NCBI RefSeq assembly: GCF_002750855.1
Contig: NZ_NWUC01000010.1
Coordinates: forward strand, 51,652-115,651
DNA length: 64,000 bases
From: Neopararhizobium haloflavum
Lineage (GTDB): Bacteria > Pseudomonadota > Alphaproteobacteria > Rhizobiales > Rhizobiaceae
Direction: 5' to 3'
Shown here: positions 52,629 to 62,323 of the stretch, in pieces
Position numbering within the stretch: position 1 is the first letter of the stretch
How the letters are laid out: every line of letters starts with the position of its first letter
Made by a program: the position numbers and the translations under genes
The notes under the pieces: generated by a model
Seen by the model: only the letters and a program-made list of their open reading frames with translations
The model's database searches: none
What the model was told of the DNA's origin: nothing

Positions 52629-54983
52629 CTATTCCCTCGTCTTCAACACGCGCACCAGGTCCAGCCGGTCGACGCGTCTGCGCACGATGAGTGCCGATAT
52701 CGCGGCCACGGTAACGACGATGAGGCTCGACTTGGCATAGGTCGCACGCTCGATCACGAACGGGATGCGAAAAAGATCGCTCTCGAAGCCGCGAACGACC
52801 GACCAGGCAAAGCCGGTGCCAAGCAGCCATCCAACAGGCTGCGCGATTGCGATAAGAACGATGATTTCGGTCAGGAGAACACCCGACGCCTCCGACCGAG
52901 AGAAACCAAGAACGCGCAGGCTGGCCAACTCGCGTGCACGTTCGGAAAGATGGATGCGGGCGGTGTTGTAGACCACCCCGAAGGTGATGATGACGGCGAG
53001 CGCCACATAGACGCTGGTCATGATGAAAATGTTGTTCTCGATCGTCTCGCGGAAATGCGCGTGAGAAACCCTCTGCAGGGCGATGGCGCCTATGCCCGGC
53101 GTCGCCTTGACGGCATGGTAGAACTGCGGAAGTTGGGCAACATCGAGCGCAAGGCGCGCGCCGCTTATACGAGGCCCGTCACCGATCAGCCTGTCCAGAG
53201 CTTCCGGGCTCATGAAGACGGCTAGTCCGACATAGCTTTCGATGACGGCCGACACACTCACCGATACCCGACGCCCGCCAAAGTCCAGCAATTCGACCTC
53301 GACCATGTCACCTGATTTGAGCTCCAGAAGCGCCGCCACCCGCTCCGAGATGAGCAATCCGACCGGAGGAATGATCGTGACGTTCATCTTCTTGTCGAGA
53401 GGCCGGAAGAGATCAGCATTCACTGCGATGCTTGTGATTGACAGTCGACGAGCACGATGATCGCGGCGCAGGACCACCAGTGTCGACCGGTACGGTTCGG
53501 CCCGCATGACGCCGGGGAGCCGGCGCAAGGAACTGAGCGCGCCAGGACCGGCTGCCTCGCTCAGCATCACCGTGGCGTCCTGCCGTTCGGTGCGGAAGAA
53601 GACCGTGTCGATCATGAAGGCGACCGAGTCATAAGTGAAAAGCGCCGTGATGAGCAGACCAACGGCCAGAGACGTTCCGAAGGCGGTCATGGCCGCACGC
53701 AGCGGCCACCGAAGCAGATGCCGGATTGCCATCAGATTCAACTGCGAGATGTGCCGCGTGACACCTCGACCGAGGAACGAGCGATACCCGACTGGTTGGG
53801 GCGGCAACATCGCCACCGCCGGAGTGAGCCGCAGGACGCCGACAATGGCGCGGACGCTTCCGGCCAGGGCCGCCGATACGCTGAATGCTCCGGCGACGGC
53901 ATAAAGATCCATGCTGTCGCTGAAGACGAGGAATGGAAAGGAATAGAATGACGCGTAAAGACGCGTCATGCCCCGGCCGAGAACATTTCCGAATAGGAAA
54001 CCGATCAGGATGCCCAAGACTGCGATCACCAGCGTCAGCTTGGTGAAATGCCAGCCGATCGCAATCGAACCATATCCGACAGCCTTCATCAGTCCGATCT
54101 GTTCGCGCTCGAGTGCAATGAGTCGCGTCAGCACCATGTTGACCAGAAAGGCCGACAGCAGCAGGAAGATCGGCGGGACGACTGCGGCCATCGCGCGAAG
54201 CTGCATCAACTCGTTATCCAGAAACGCGTGAGATGTCTGCTGGCTGCGATCGATCGTACCCGTTCCGCCATAGGGCTTGAGTATTGCGTCGAGTGCCATG
54301 GAGACATCATTGAGAAGAACGCCGGGCTGCAGCCGCAGCGCGATGTCGTTGAACGCACCTTCCATGTCATGGACCGCCGCCATTGCTGATCGCGGCATGA
54401 AGATGACGGCGAAGCGGCGGGGATCCGGGACCATGTCGCCCGGGCCGATCGCATAGACATATTCCGGAGACAGAACGATCGCGGTCAACGTCAGCGTCTG
54501 CCGCTTGCCATTCAAGAGCACGGAAAACCGGTCGCCCGGCTGGAGCCCGTGAGCCAGTGCAAAGCTCTCGAGCACGGCGACCTCGCCCGCCCGCCCGCTG
54601 TCCGGCCAGCGGCCGGATCGCAGATAAAGGCGATTTACGGCCGGCTGAGTATCCGGAATGGAGACGGCAATTCCGGTACCGGGCTCGCTCATGCCTTCGA
54701 TGTCAATAATAAACGGCTTGACGATACGCAGTTCGACCGACCTGACGCCCGGTATCTGCAGGATGGGTTCGCGCAACGAAAGCGGTGCCCGGTTCAGGCC
54801 TGCAAATGCTGTGGCGAAACGGTAGCGATCGTAGAATGCCGAACGCGTCTCGCTCAGCGAACGATAGGCGCCGAGCGCGAGAATGATCGTCGCGACACCG
54901 CAGGCCATGACGAGCGATATCGCCGTGATCTGGACCCACAACCGGCAAACGTCGCGGCGCAGCTTGCGGTCAAGCGCACTCAT
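52629..54983 (-). CDS. ABC exporter permease, FtsX/MacB-like with two FtsX domains
   Basis: A 784-residue membrane protein with the duplicated FtsX layout: an N-terminal helix, a periplasmic domain, and three helices near residues 260-400 ([22 protein letters not shown]). A second copy at the C-terminus includes [40 protein letters not shown] and the last helix. It works with the ATPase encoded directly upstream (adjacent bases) and the adaptor downstream, as in MacAB-type systems that move lipids, lipoproteins or peptides out of the periplasm. Confidence 0.9.
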   Translation of the reverse strand: MSALDRKLRRDVCRLWVQITAISLVMACGVATIILALGAYRSLSETRSAFYDRYRFATAFAGLNRAPLSLREPILQIPGVRSVELRIVKPFIIDIEGMSEPGTGIAVSIPDTQPAVNRLYLRSGRWPDSGRAGEVAVLESFALAHGLQPGDRFSVLLNGKRQTLTLTAIVLSPEYVYAIGPGDMVPDPRRFAVIFMPRSAMAAVHDMEGAFNDIALRLQPGVLLNDVSMALDAILKPYGGTGTIDRSQQTSHAFLDNELMQLRAMAAVVPPIFLLLSAFLVNMVLTRLIALEREQIGLMKAVGYGSIAIGWHFTKLTLVIAVLGILIGFLFGNVLGRGMTRLYASFYSFPFLVFSDSMDLYAVAGAFSVSAALAGSVRAIVGVLRLTPAVAMLPPQPVGYRSFLGRGVTRHISQLNLMAIRHLLRWPLRAAMTAFGTSLAVGLLITALFTYDSVAFMIDTVFFRTERQDATVMLSEAAGPGALSSLRRLPGVMRAEPYRSTLVVLRRDHRARRLSITSIAVNADLFRPLDKKMNVTIIPPVGLLISERVAALLELKSGDMVEVELLDFGGRRVSVSVSAVIESYVGLAVFMSPEALDRLIGDGPRISGARLALDVAQLPQFYHAVKATPGIGAIALQRVSHAHFRETIENNIFIMTSVYVALAVIITFGVVYNTARIHLSERARELASLRVLGFSRSEASGVLLTEIIVLIAIAQPVGWLLGTGFAWSVVRGFESDLFRIPFVIERATYAKSSLIVVTVAAISALIVRRRVDRLDLVRVLKTRE

Positions 54984-55769
54984 CTACCAGCTCACCGCAT
55001 GGGGTGGAAGACGCTGCGTATTCGTTGCCTCCTCTGCAATACGCCCATCGCGGAACGTTACTACCCGGTCCGCTATCTGCCGGATGGCGGCATTGTGGGT
55101 GATGATCGCGATCGTGGTGCCGAGCTCGGCATTGACACGGATCAAAGCTTCCAAAACGACAATGCCGGTTCTGGAATCAAGCGCGCCGGTCGGTTCGTCA
55201 CACAGCATGATTTCGGGACGCTTCGCGATCGCCCGAGCGATCGCCACGCGCTGCTGTTCTCCGCCCGAAAGCTGGGCAGGAAAATGATCGAGACGCTCGT
55301 TTAGACCCACTCTCGCGAGTGCCTCTGCGGGATCCATTGGATCTTTTGCAATGTCGGTAACGAGCGCCACGTTTTCGCTCGCCGTCAGGCTTGGAATGAG
55401 ATTGTAGAACTGGAAGACGAAGCCGACATGATCGCGGCGAAACCTCGTGAGTTTGCGCTCCGAACAAGCCGTCAGATCGAGGTTGCCAAACCAGGCCTTT
55501 CCCGATGACGCGCGGTCCAGTCCGCCGACGAGATTGAGAAAGGTTGACTTCCCGCTTCCCGACGGCCCGAGCAGAACGACGATCTCTCCGCGACAGAAAC
55601 TGAAATCGACCGCCCGAAGCGCCGCCACATCGACGTCTCCGGAGCGATAGATCTTGGTCAGCCTCTCGGCCCGCAGGATGGGTTGCGCCGCCCCACCCTC
55701 CCGACTTCCTGACGGTGATGAGGAGGCCGCTCCACCCTGCGCAGCGCGGCAGAGCGGCTCGATCATCAT
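54984..55769 (-). CDS. ABC exporter ATP-binding protein (MacB/LolD-like)
   Basis: A 261-residue ATPase. Walker A is [14 protein letters not shown], the signature motif is [20 protein letters not shown], and Walker B is [16 protein letters not shown]. The subfamily motif [16 protein letters not shown] is typical of LolD/MacB/FtsE-type exporters. Its ATG overlaps the hsp20 stop by four bases. An additional N-terminal 30 residues rich in Ser and Gly precede the domain; an internal start is possible. Energises the permease encoded next. Confidence 0.93.
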   Translation of the reverse strand: MMIEPLCRAAQGGAASSSPSGSREGGAAQPILRAERLTKIYRSGDVDVAALRAVDFSFCRGEIVVLLGPSGSGKSTFLNLVGGLDRASSGKAWFGNLDLTACSERKLTRFRRDHVGFVFQFYNLIPSLTASENVALVTDIAKDPMDPAEALARVGLNERLDHFPAQLSGGEQQRVAIARAIAKRPEIMLCDEPTGALDSRTGIVVLEALIRVNAELGTTIAIITHNAAIRQIADRVVTFRDGRIAEEATNTQRLPPHAVSW

Positions 55770-56296
55770 GCCGCCTTGACGGGTATCGTCTTCTCGGCCT
55801 GTCGGGCTTCCGCACTTTTCGGAAGCCTCACGGTCAGGACTCCTTTTGTGAAGCTCGCTTCGATGCCATTCGTATCCACCCCTTCCGGCACCTGGAAGGA
55901 GCGCTGGAACGAGCCGAAACGTCTTTCGGAAAGGAAATAATCCTTTTCCTTCTCTTCCTTGCTCTCCGACTTTTCCCCACGGATCGTAAGCAGATGGTTG
56001 TTGAGCCTGATCTCCACGTGATCCTGGTCGATGCCAGGGAGTTCCGCAGTGATCTCGTATTCCTTCTCTTTCTCGGCAACGTCAAAGGCCGGATTTATGG
56101 CCATATCTGACATCGCCGCGGGCAAACCGAGGGAAAGCGATGAACCGCGCGCACCCGACCGCCATCCGAACGGGTGGAAGTCTTCGAAGAGCCGGTCGAC
56201 TTCGCGTCTGAGACTGTCGAAAGGGTTCCAATCTCTCTGGACCGTTGGCGATGCCGCTTCTTTCTTGATAGGAAACTTGGTCGTCGTTTCAGCCAT
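55766..56296 (-). CDS. Small heat-shock protein, Hsp20/alpha-crystallin family
   Basis: A 176-residue Hsp20 chaperone that keeps unfolding proteins soluble in the cytosol. The alpha-crystallin domain runs from [20 protein letters not shown] to the [15 protein letters not shown] block. The N-terminal segment [17 protein letters not shown] and a C-terminal IPV motif complete the family layout. An excellent GGAGGTGATC ribosome-binding site sits directly before ATG 56296. It is the first gene of an operon with the ABC exporter and is preceded by an FNR/FixK-like box about 100 bases upstream. Confidence 0.95.
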   Translation of the reverse strand: MAETTTKFPIKKEAASPTVQRDWNPFDSLRREVDRLFEDFHPFGWRSGARGSSLSLGLPAAMSDMAINPAFDVAEKEKEYEITAELPGIDQDHVEIRLNNHLLTIRGEKSESKEEKEKDYFLSERRFGSFQRSFQVPEGVDTNGIEASFTKGVLTVRLPKSAEARQAEKTIPVKAA

Positions 56297-56656
56297 GATC
56301 ACCTCCGTTGGAATGGCCGCGGGCAGCGCCCATTTCCTTCAATGCGCAGCCCATCGGCGGCATACGGAGCTTGCACTGATCGACCTTCGGGCTCATTGAC
56401 TGTGATCAATCTGCTTTTTGCCGGAAGACGCAGGCCGCGATCGGCCAGAGGGCTCGATATCCCATTCCGGAAAATGAGCCCTAAAATCCCATAGTGCTGA
56501 TACCTGTCCGACACGCTTCGCGCGAAGCTCGACGCCGAGAGCTGGCGTTCTCAATCAGGAGGCTGATCTGCACGACTCGGCGCTGCTGCGCCCGGCGCTT
56601 GCGCACACCGGCAAGCGGTCGTAGCGTCACCGTGGACAACGACCGCTCGGACAGAA
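56297..56656. other. Divergent control region between hsp20 and the FixL-like kinase gene
   Basis: A 360-bp gap with no coding sign. It carries the FNR/FixK-like box at 56396-56409, well placed for hsp20. Nothing comparable is visible close to the kinase start. No tRNA or repeat seen. Confidence 0.6.
56396..56409. promoter_or_regulatory. FNR/FixK-like box upstream of hsp20
   Basis: TTGACTGTGATCAA matches the TTGAT-N4-ATCAA consensus at nine of ten defined positions. It lies 100 bases from the hsp20 start. If centred at -41.5, as for typical activation, transcription would begin about 65 bases before the start codon. Confidence 0.7.
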
Positions 56657-58186
56657 ATGCCGTCAGATAGCGATACCGGAGGCCAGGCTGCAAAGCTGAG
56701 AGCCATTCTCGAATCGGCGCTCGACGCAATCATCACGATCGATAGCCAAGGCATTATCACGACGGCAAACCCGGCGGCAGAAGCGCTGTTCGGGTATGCA
56801 GCGGAGGAGTTCATCGGCCGCAACATTCGGTTTCTGATGCCCGACCCCTACCGGACAGAGCACGATCGATACATCGCCAACTATCTCAATACCGGGCAGC
56901 GCAGGATTATTGGCATCGGGCGCGAGGTGAGCGGCCTGAAGCGCGATGGCACCGTCTTCCCGATGCATCTCGCGGTTAGTGAATTCGAGATCGCAGGAGT
57001 GCGGTATTTCACCGGCATCATTCATGATCTTACGCAGTCCAAGGCAACCGAACGAGCCTTGCGAGAGGCACAGAAAATGGAAGCGCTCGGTCAATTGACC
57101 GGTGGCATCGCACACGACTTCAACAATCTGCTGACAGTGATCCTCGGCAACATCGAGATGCTCGAAAGCCGTCTTTCCGATCGCGAGCAAAGAGACCTCG
57201 CCAAAGAGGCGCTGGAGGCGGCCGAGGCGGGGGCTCGCCTCACGTCTCGATTGCTTGCCTTTGCGAGACGCAGCCATCTCGAACCGGAACCGGTGAACCT
57301 CAACCAGTTCGTCCTGAGCCTCACCGATATCCTCCACCGCACACTGGGAGAAACAATTCAGCTGAGCACGGTTCTTGACCCAAGCCTCTGGCCGGTCAAG
57401 GTGGACCCCTCCCAAGTCGAAAGCGCGATCGTCAACCTCGCGGTGAACGCTCGCGATGCCATGCCGAAGGGCGGGCGGCTGGTGCTCGAGACGAGCAATG
57501 CAAGGCTTGATGCCGATGCCATCGCCGGGCTCCAAGATTTGCCAGCCGGGGATTATGTACGCCTGTCGGTGACGGACACGGGGCATGGTATGCCGCAAGA
57601 AGTCCGCGAACGCGCATTCGAGCCGTTCTTCACCACCAAGGAGACCGGCCGCGGCACGGGCCTCGGCCTTTCGATGGTCTACGGGCTGGCGAAACAATCG
57701 GGCGGTCACGCCACGATCTACAGCGAAATCGACAATGGAACATCGGTCAATCTCTATCTGCCGCGCAGTGATGGCGGCATGGGTACGGCCGCTGGCGCGT
57801 TGGATGACCAGGGTGCGTTCATGGGCGCAGGCGAGCGCATCCTCGTCGTCGAGGACGACGAACGGGTCAGGCGCCTCACCGTCGAACGGCTGCGCCGCCT
57901 CAATTACCGCGTCCTGGACGCTGCGGACGCCAAAGCGGCGCTGCATATTATCGCGAATGAACCGGCGATCGATCTTGTTTTCAGCGATCTCGTCATGCCC
58001 GGCAAGATGGACGGGCGGGATCTCGCGCGTGCGATCGCCACACGTTATCCCCAAATACGCGTGCTTCTGACATCCGGCTATTCGGAAGATGTGGTGCGGG
58101 CGGCCGAGCTCCGCGCCACTAGAATTCTCAGAAAGCCTTATCGGCAGACCGAGTTGGCAGAGGCGATAGCGAAGGCTCTCATCTGA
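56657..58186 (+). CDS. FixL-like haem-PAS hybrid histidine kinase
   Basis: A 509-residue soluble hybrid kinase. The PAS domain (residues 12-125) closely follows Fix[28 protein letters not shown], then [20 protein letters not shown]. His69 and Arg89 are 20 residues apart, exactly as the haem ligand His200 and the oxygen-sensing Arg220 in Bradyrhizobium FixL, so haem-based oxygen sensing is very likely. The kinase core has the H-box [16 protein letters not shown]-box [14 protein letters not shown], and G-boxes VTDTGHGMP and [12 protein letters not shown]-terminal receiver ([12 protein letters not shown], phospho-Asp in FSDLVMPG) ends the protein. It has no membrane helices. It converges on an OmpR-type regulator. 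Confidence 0.92.
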   Translation: MPSDSDTGGQAAKLRAILESALDAIITIDSQGIITTANPAAEALFGYAAEEFIGRNIRFLMPDPYRTEHDRYIANYLNTGQRRIIGIGREVSGLKRDGTVFPMHLAVSEFEIAGVRYFTGIIHDLTQSKATERALREAQKMEALGQLTGGIAHDFNNLLTVILGNIEMLESRLSDREQRDLAKEALEAAEAGARLTSRLLAFARRSHLEPEPVNLNQFVLSLTDILHRTLGETIQLSTVLDPSLWPVKVDPSQVESAIVNLAVNARDAMPKGGRLVLETSNARLDADAIAGLQDLPAGDYVRLSVTDTGHGMPQEVRERAFEPFFTTKETGRGTGLGLSMVYGLAKQSGGHATIYSEIDNGTSVNLYLPRSDGGMGTAAGALDDQGAFMGAGERILVVEDDERVRRLTVERLRRLNYRVLDAADAKAALHIIANEPAIDLVFSDLVMPGKMDGRDLARAIATRYPQIRVLLTSGYSEDVVRAAELRATRILRKPYRQTELAEAIAKALI

Positions 58187-58192
58187 AGCGGG

Positions 58193-58930
58193 TCAGCCTT
58201 TGTGCATGGCCCTTGGGGCGAAACAATAACCGATCCCACGCACTGTCTTGATCAGGCGCGGGCGGGAAGGGTCGTCCTCGATCTTCTTGCGCAGACGCGC
58301 GACCTGGTTGTCGATCGTGCGATCGGTCGGCGTCCAGTCGCGACCCTTGAGAAGATCCATGATGAGATCTCGATCCAGAACACGGTTCGCATGGCGAACG
58401 AATACCGCAAGAAGGTCGAACTCCGCGGTTGTCAGATCACACGAAGCGCCGCTTGGCCCGACGAGCTCGCGCTGGTTGAACTCCAGCCTATATCCGTCGA
58501 AGGCGATCGCGTTTTCGCTCTCCGCTTTCCGCTCCATGGCTCGCCCGGCGGACTGATCGGCTCGGCTGCGGCGCAGCACCGAGCGGATACGGGCAAGGAC
58601 TTCGCGCAGGTGAAATGGCTTTGCGACATAGTCATCCGCCCCAAGTTCCAGACCGACAACCTTGTCCACCATATCCGACTTTCCGGTGATGATGATGATG
58701 GGAACCGGAGAGGTTTCACGAACCGCGCGGGCAATGGCAAGCCCGTCGCAGCCGTCAAGATTGAGATCGAGCGTTACCAGATCAACGCCACCTTCAAGCG
58801 CGCGTTCGACGCCGGGGAGATCCTCAGCCTCATGCACAGCGAAACCTTCACCCTCGAGATAGCGTCTCAACATGCGGCGGACAGCCGGCTCGTCATCGAC
58901 AACGAGGATACGGGCGCTCGGTTCACTCAT
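58193..58930 (-). CDS. OmpR/PhoB family response regulator
   Basis: A 245-residue regulator. The receiver domain has ILVVDDEPAVRR, the phospho-acceptor in LVTLDLNLDGCDG, IIITGKSD and the Lys in GADDYVAKPFHLRE. A PhoB-type winged helix follows (LTTAEFDLLAVFVRHANRVL, TIDNQVARLRKKIEDDP, LIKTVRGIGYCF). Its 3' end faces the FixL-like kinase only six bases away, and its 5' end is divergent from the FixK-like gene, so the three probably form one signalling set, although gene order alone cannot prove pairing. Confidence 0.92.
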   Translation of the reverse strand: MSEPSARILVVDDEPAVRRMLRRYLEGEGFAVHEAEDLPGVERALEGGVDLVTLDLNLDGCDGLAIARAVRETSPVPIIIITGKSDMVDKVVGLELGADDYVAKPFHLREVLARIRSVLRRSRADQSAGRAMERKAESENAIAFDGYRLEFNQRELVGPSGASCDLTTAEFDLLAVFVRHANRVLDRDLIMDLLKGRDWTPTDRTIDNQVARLRKKIEDDPSRPRLIKTVRGIGYCFAPRAMHKG

Positions 58931-58970
58931 CGATCTGTGTCACTGACTACAAGGAACGTGCCGATACGAA

Positions 58971-58984
58971 TTGATACATAGCAA
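58971..58984. promoter_or_regulatory. FNR/FixK-like box upstream of the FixK-like gene
   Basis: TTGATACATAGCAA matches TTGAT-N4-ATCAA at nine of ten positions. It lies in the 120-bp gap between the divergent response regulator and the Crp/Fnr gene, 66 bases before the latter's start, so autoregulation is plausible. Confidence 0.55.
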
Positions 58985-59050
58985 ACGCAAGCGCGATACG
59001 CACGCATGGTCCATTGGGTCGCAGACGTTACTGGACAAGGGGTCTGTCTC

Positions 59051-59731
59051 ATGCGCACCGTTGCCGAGAAATCCGCAGATATCCTGCCCGTGCCTCAATT
59101 CGTGGATCCGGTCGGATTTGCTTCTCTGGACCAGACCATCAGAGCGATCCGAGCCCAGGAGGCACTATTCTTCGAAGGCGATCCGTCCACGAACCTTTAC
59201 GAGGTCGTCGAGGGTATTTTCCGGTCTTCCAGAATCTATAGTGACGGCCGTCGCCAGATCGTCACCTTTGCCTTTCCGGGTGATCTCGTCGGGTTCGCCC
59301 ACGGTGAGTATTACCGCTTCGATTGCTACGCTCTCACTGCAGGCAAAGTCCGGCCGATCCCGCGTCACGCGCTCCTGACCGCGGTCAAGAGCAGACCTGC
59401 CCTTGCCGAAAAACTGCTCGCGGCCGCCGCTGACCAGATTTCCAGCATGCACGATCTGTCGATGATTCTGTGCCGAAAATCGGCTCTCGAACGCGTTGCT
59501 TCCTTTCTCTGCGCCTTCAGGGACAAAACAGGAGCGGCTGACTGTTTGAGATTGCCGATGACCCGAAGCGAAATCGCCGACTATCTGGGGCTGACGATCG
59601 AGACCGTGAGCCGCAACATCACCAAGCTGCGTCAGCGTCGGATCATCGAACTGCTCGAGCCGTCTTCGATCCGCATCCTCGACCTCGACAGGTTGCGGCG
59701 TATCGCGCAGGAAGATGCCTCGATCCACTGA
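59051..59731 (+). CDS. Crp/Fnr family regulator, FixK-like
   Basis: A 226-residue Crp/Fnr regulator. The N-terminal cyclic-nucleotide-binding-like barrel (ALFFEGDPSTNLYEVVEGIF, GDLVGF) is followed by a helix-turn-helix with the recognition helix TIETVSRNITKLRQRRII, whose E-x-x-S-R pattern is that of proteins reading TTGAT half-sites. The N-terminus lacks the cysteine cluster of Fnr, so it is not an iron-sulfur oxygen sensor but FixK-like, probably controlled at the transcription level. ATG 59051 has AAGGGG upstream; a start at 59006 is also open. Confidence 0.87.
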   Translation: MRTVAEKSADILPVPQFVDPVGFASLDQTIRAIRAQEALFFEGDPSTNLYEVVEGIFRSSRIYSDGRRQIVTFAFPGDLVGFAHGEYYRFDCYALTAGKVRPIPRHALLTAVKSRPALAEKLLAAAADQISSMHDLSMILCRKSALERVASFLCAFRDKTGAADCLRLPMTRSEIADYLGLTIETVSRNITKLRQRRIIELLEPSSIRILDLDRLRRIAQEDASIH

Positions 59732-59797
59732 TCGCGACGACCCGCAAGCCATATGGACCTTTCCCAATCTTCGCGAACGAGAAATGGGGATAAAACC

Positions 59798-60202
59798 ATG
59801 GCCGGTATCGGCAGTCGACATCGCGTGGCGATCTGCGTTTTCGCAGATGCCAACGCCTGCGACGATCTGATTGCAACACTCAAGGCAAGGTCTGTCGGCA
59901 TCTCCATGGACGTGCACGACGGCCCATATTCCAGGCTGGAGAGAGATCTGGCGGAAGGTCCAAAGCGTGCTCACGCAGCGCGCCCCGGTTGGGTTCTGCA
60001 TCTTGTGCGCCTCGGGACCTCACGAACCACCGCCAGAAGCAAAGGCTTCAGAATGGCAGATGGGCACTGGATCCTTGTGATCAGGCTGATAGACGCTGCG
60101 CACGAGCAGCGCATCTTGAGCGAACTGCTAGCCAGCAACGCCTTGTCTGTGCAGGTGCGTGATTTGGAAGAACAGGATTTGCGCTGCTTTTTTCTGCCGT
60201 GA
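59798..60202 (+). CDS. Hypothetical protein between the FixK-like and BON genes
   Basis: A 134-residue protein I do not recognise. It has no signal peptide or membrane helix. The predicted pattern of alternating strands and helices (RVAICVFADANACDDLIATL, WILVIRLIDAAHEQRILSEL) suggests a small alpha/beta fold, perhaps with two related halves. It follows the FixK-like gene by 66 bases on the same strand. GGGGATA precedes the ATG at 59798. Part of the oxygen/stress region by position only. Confidence 0.65.
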   Translation: MAGIGSRHRVAICVFADANACDDLIATLKARSVGISMDVHDGPYSRLERDLAEGPKRAHAARPGWVLHLVRLGTSRTTARSKGFRMADGHWILVIRLIDAAHEQRILSELLASNALSVQVRDLEEQDLRCFFLP

Positions 60203-60292
60203 CAGCAGCACGTCTGGAAATCGAATAAGCTCTATCCCGCTCCGTCCTCAAGGCGCCGTTATGGTGCGACACCGAGATATGCAACGTCCTGT

Positions 60293-60306
60293 TTGATGCC
60301 GGTCAA
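60293..60306. promoter_or_regulatory. FNR/FixK-like box upstream of the BON gene
   Basis: TTGATGCCGGTCAA keeps nine of ten consensus positions of TTGAT-N4-ATCAA. It lies 66 bases before the BON protein start, a workable distance for class II activation with a short leader. Confidence 0.55.
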
Positions 60307-60371
60307 CGTCGCCGGACGGGATCCGCAGTATCTGTTGCTCGTCACAATTCCTGACGTAGCGGAGAAGGAAA

Positions 60372-61019
60372 ATGCTGGACAATACATTGCGCCAAAACAT
60401 CATCGATGAACTCGAATTCGAGCCCAGCATCGATGCTGCAGATATCGGCGTCGCCGTCGACAACGGCGTCGTCACTCTCACCGGACATGTTGCGACATAC
60501 TCCGAAAAGGTGACCGCGGAAGACGTTGTCAAGCGCGTACGCGGCGTCCGCGCCATCGCGGAGGAAATCGAAGTCCGACCGGTTGGGTCATACAGCACTG
60601 CCGACGACGAAATCGCTCGACGGGTCCTGAACGTGATCAAGTGGAACACCACGATCCCGGAGGAATCCATCCAGGTGAAGGTCCAGAAGGGCTGGGTATC
60701 CCTGTCGGGAACGTTGGAATGGCAGTACCAGAAGAACGCGGTCGCCAGTGCCGTACGAAACCTGACTGGCGTCATCGGCGTCTCGAACCTCATCCAGATC
60801 AAGCCGAAAGCAACGACGGCGGACATCAAGAAGCGTATCGAGGAAGCATTCAAGCGCGATGCCGAGATTGAAGCTCAAGGCATTCGGGTCGGTGTCCGGG
60901 ATGGCAAAGTCACCCTCGAAGGCCATGTGAAGGTCTGGGCCGAACGCCAAGCGGCGGAGCGCGCGGCATGGTCAGCACCAGGCGTCAAGGCGGTCGAGGA
61001 TCGGATCACACTGACCTGA
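60372..61019 (+). CDS. Triple BON domain protein
   Basis: A 215-residue protein made of three BON modules, each starting with a helical segment and ending with GxVTLxGHV-type strands: VDNGVVTLTGHVATYSEK, VQKGWVSLSGTLEWQYQK and VRDGKVTLEGHVKVWAER. BON domains bind phospholipids or related surfaces and occur in OsmY-like stress proteins. No signal peptide is visible, so this one is probably cytosolic. It is preceded by AAGGAAA and, further up, a FixK-like box. Its expression is likely part of the low-oxygen or stress response encoded beside it. Confidence 0.92.
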   Translation: MLDNTLRQNIIDELEFEPSIDAADIGVAVDNGVVTLTGHVATYSEKVTAEDVVKRVRGVRAIAEEIEVRPVGSYSTADDEIARRVLNVIKWNTTIPEESIQVKVQKGWVSLSGTLEWQYQKNAVASAVRNLTGVIGVSNLIQIKPKATTADIKKRIEEAFKRDAEIEAQGIRVGVRDGKVTLEGHVKVWAERQAAERAAWSAPGVKAVEDRITLT

Positions 61020-61179
61020 CGAAGAACGGGCATTTCCCGCGCGTGATTTGCGGCCCGGGACGCAATACCGGGATCCGCACGCACGGCAGATCGAACGACC
61101 TGCTGGCATTTCCGTCCATCAGACGATGAGTGGCTCGCTGACCGACGCAGCGGGCCTTCGAACTATCTGGATGGTCGGT

Positions 61180-61203
61180 TGGAGCGGGCGATGGGGATCG
61201 AAC
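61180..61203 (-). repeat. tRNA-Gly 3'-end fragment, putative attachment site
   Basis: Read on the minus strand, the 24 bases give the T-loop GTTCGATCC, the T-stem 3' side and a full acceptor strand CGCCCGC followed by T and CCA, as in rhizobial tRNA-Gly. The bases before the T-loop cannot pair to make a T-arm and no D- or anticodon arm follows, so this is not a functional tRNA. Such a 3'-end copy is the usual scar left at the far end of an element integrated into a tRNA gene. With this orientation the element would lie to the right and the intact tRNA beyond the window. Confidence 0.7.
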
Positions 61204-62323
61204 TTCAGAATTAGATATCTGAAATCGTTACCTTTTATGTGTAGTGATTCCTCATGTACCGCGCCATGTACTGCACCAGATTATGAGGATGCTTTTCCAC
61301 AGGTTCCTGACGCGGACAGCGGCCGCATCATGACAGACCCCACAATCAAATCGCGACGATTGGTTTTCGCCAGGACCGAATACCAAGGCGAACTAGACGA
61401 TCCTCGAAGCTGCGGGGCATACGAACGTTCTCGGCAGACGCTATCGTCTGAAAGAGGCTTACCATTGAGGCAGAGCAAGGCAGCAGCTAGATCCTCCGCT
61501 TTATGACTTGCTTCAGCGGGATTCCTTAGGAGTCTAGGCAAGCCTCGTCCTTGGCGACATTTCCGTCCTGGGCCGGCATTCTGCCTCGACGAACGCCTAA
61601 AGCTAAGCCCAGCCACCCTAGACTGGCTTTATTTCGTCCTGTGCGGCCCACTGAGAGCATCCCGTGCGTTTCCGCGCCAAGGGAGGCAGGGGGGGGCTGA
61701 CGGCGCTCAGCGGGCGTCTCTGTGGATTTACACTCTTGGCTCGGTTGTCTTCCCTGTTCTGGTGGAACTGATCGGCAACGCCCCACACACTGACGGCGCC
61801 CGCCAAGAGTGCGATCGGGAGGTAGGCCCCCATCGCGGCTCTGTCGCCGTTTGCCGATTTGAGCAATCAAGCTTGTCCGATGGAGGCGACCTCCAGGAAG
61901 CCGCTGCGTGAAACCTGGGCTTCGTTGACCAGCCGCATCGATCGGCATGCACTGACCTTTCCAGGTAAATCCCTCCGGAACTGCCCCCGTCACTCAGCGC
62001 CGCATGCAATTCGATTTGGCCCAGAACTTCAAACCGCTCCGAAACTGATGCCGGGCATTTCCGAAGCTGAATGATTTTCGATCCAGCTGGGACGCCACCA
62101 TTTTATCGACCGATAGCGCGTCAGTGCGATCACTGCCAATTATTGCCTTCTCGAAAATCCGGATCTTTCTGGTGGGTCGCAAATTTCGAAAAGGCGACCT
62201 GCGATGTGAGCTGGTCGTCAGCAGCGTCATTGTCGTTGATTGGCAATCAAGAGGAACGCGACACCGAACCCCTTAAACCGTGTCAATTGCGAGGGGACGA
62301 AATAAGCTGTTTTTGGCTCGATT

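Noticed and set aside
61180-61203. Functional tRNA-Gly gene
   Set aside because: Only the T-loop and acceptor 3' strand are present. The T-stem 5' side does not pair, and no anticodon or D arm follows.
61618-61866. Possible 82-residue membrane protein on the minus strand
   Set aside because: One hydrophobic segment (LPIALLAGAVSVWGVA) but no family recognised and no convincing ribosome-binding site; too weak to call.
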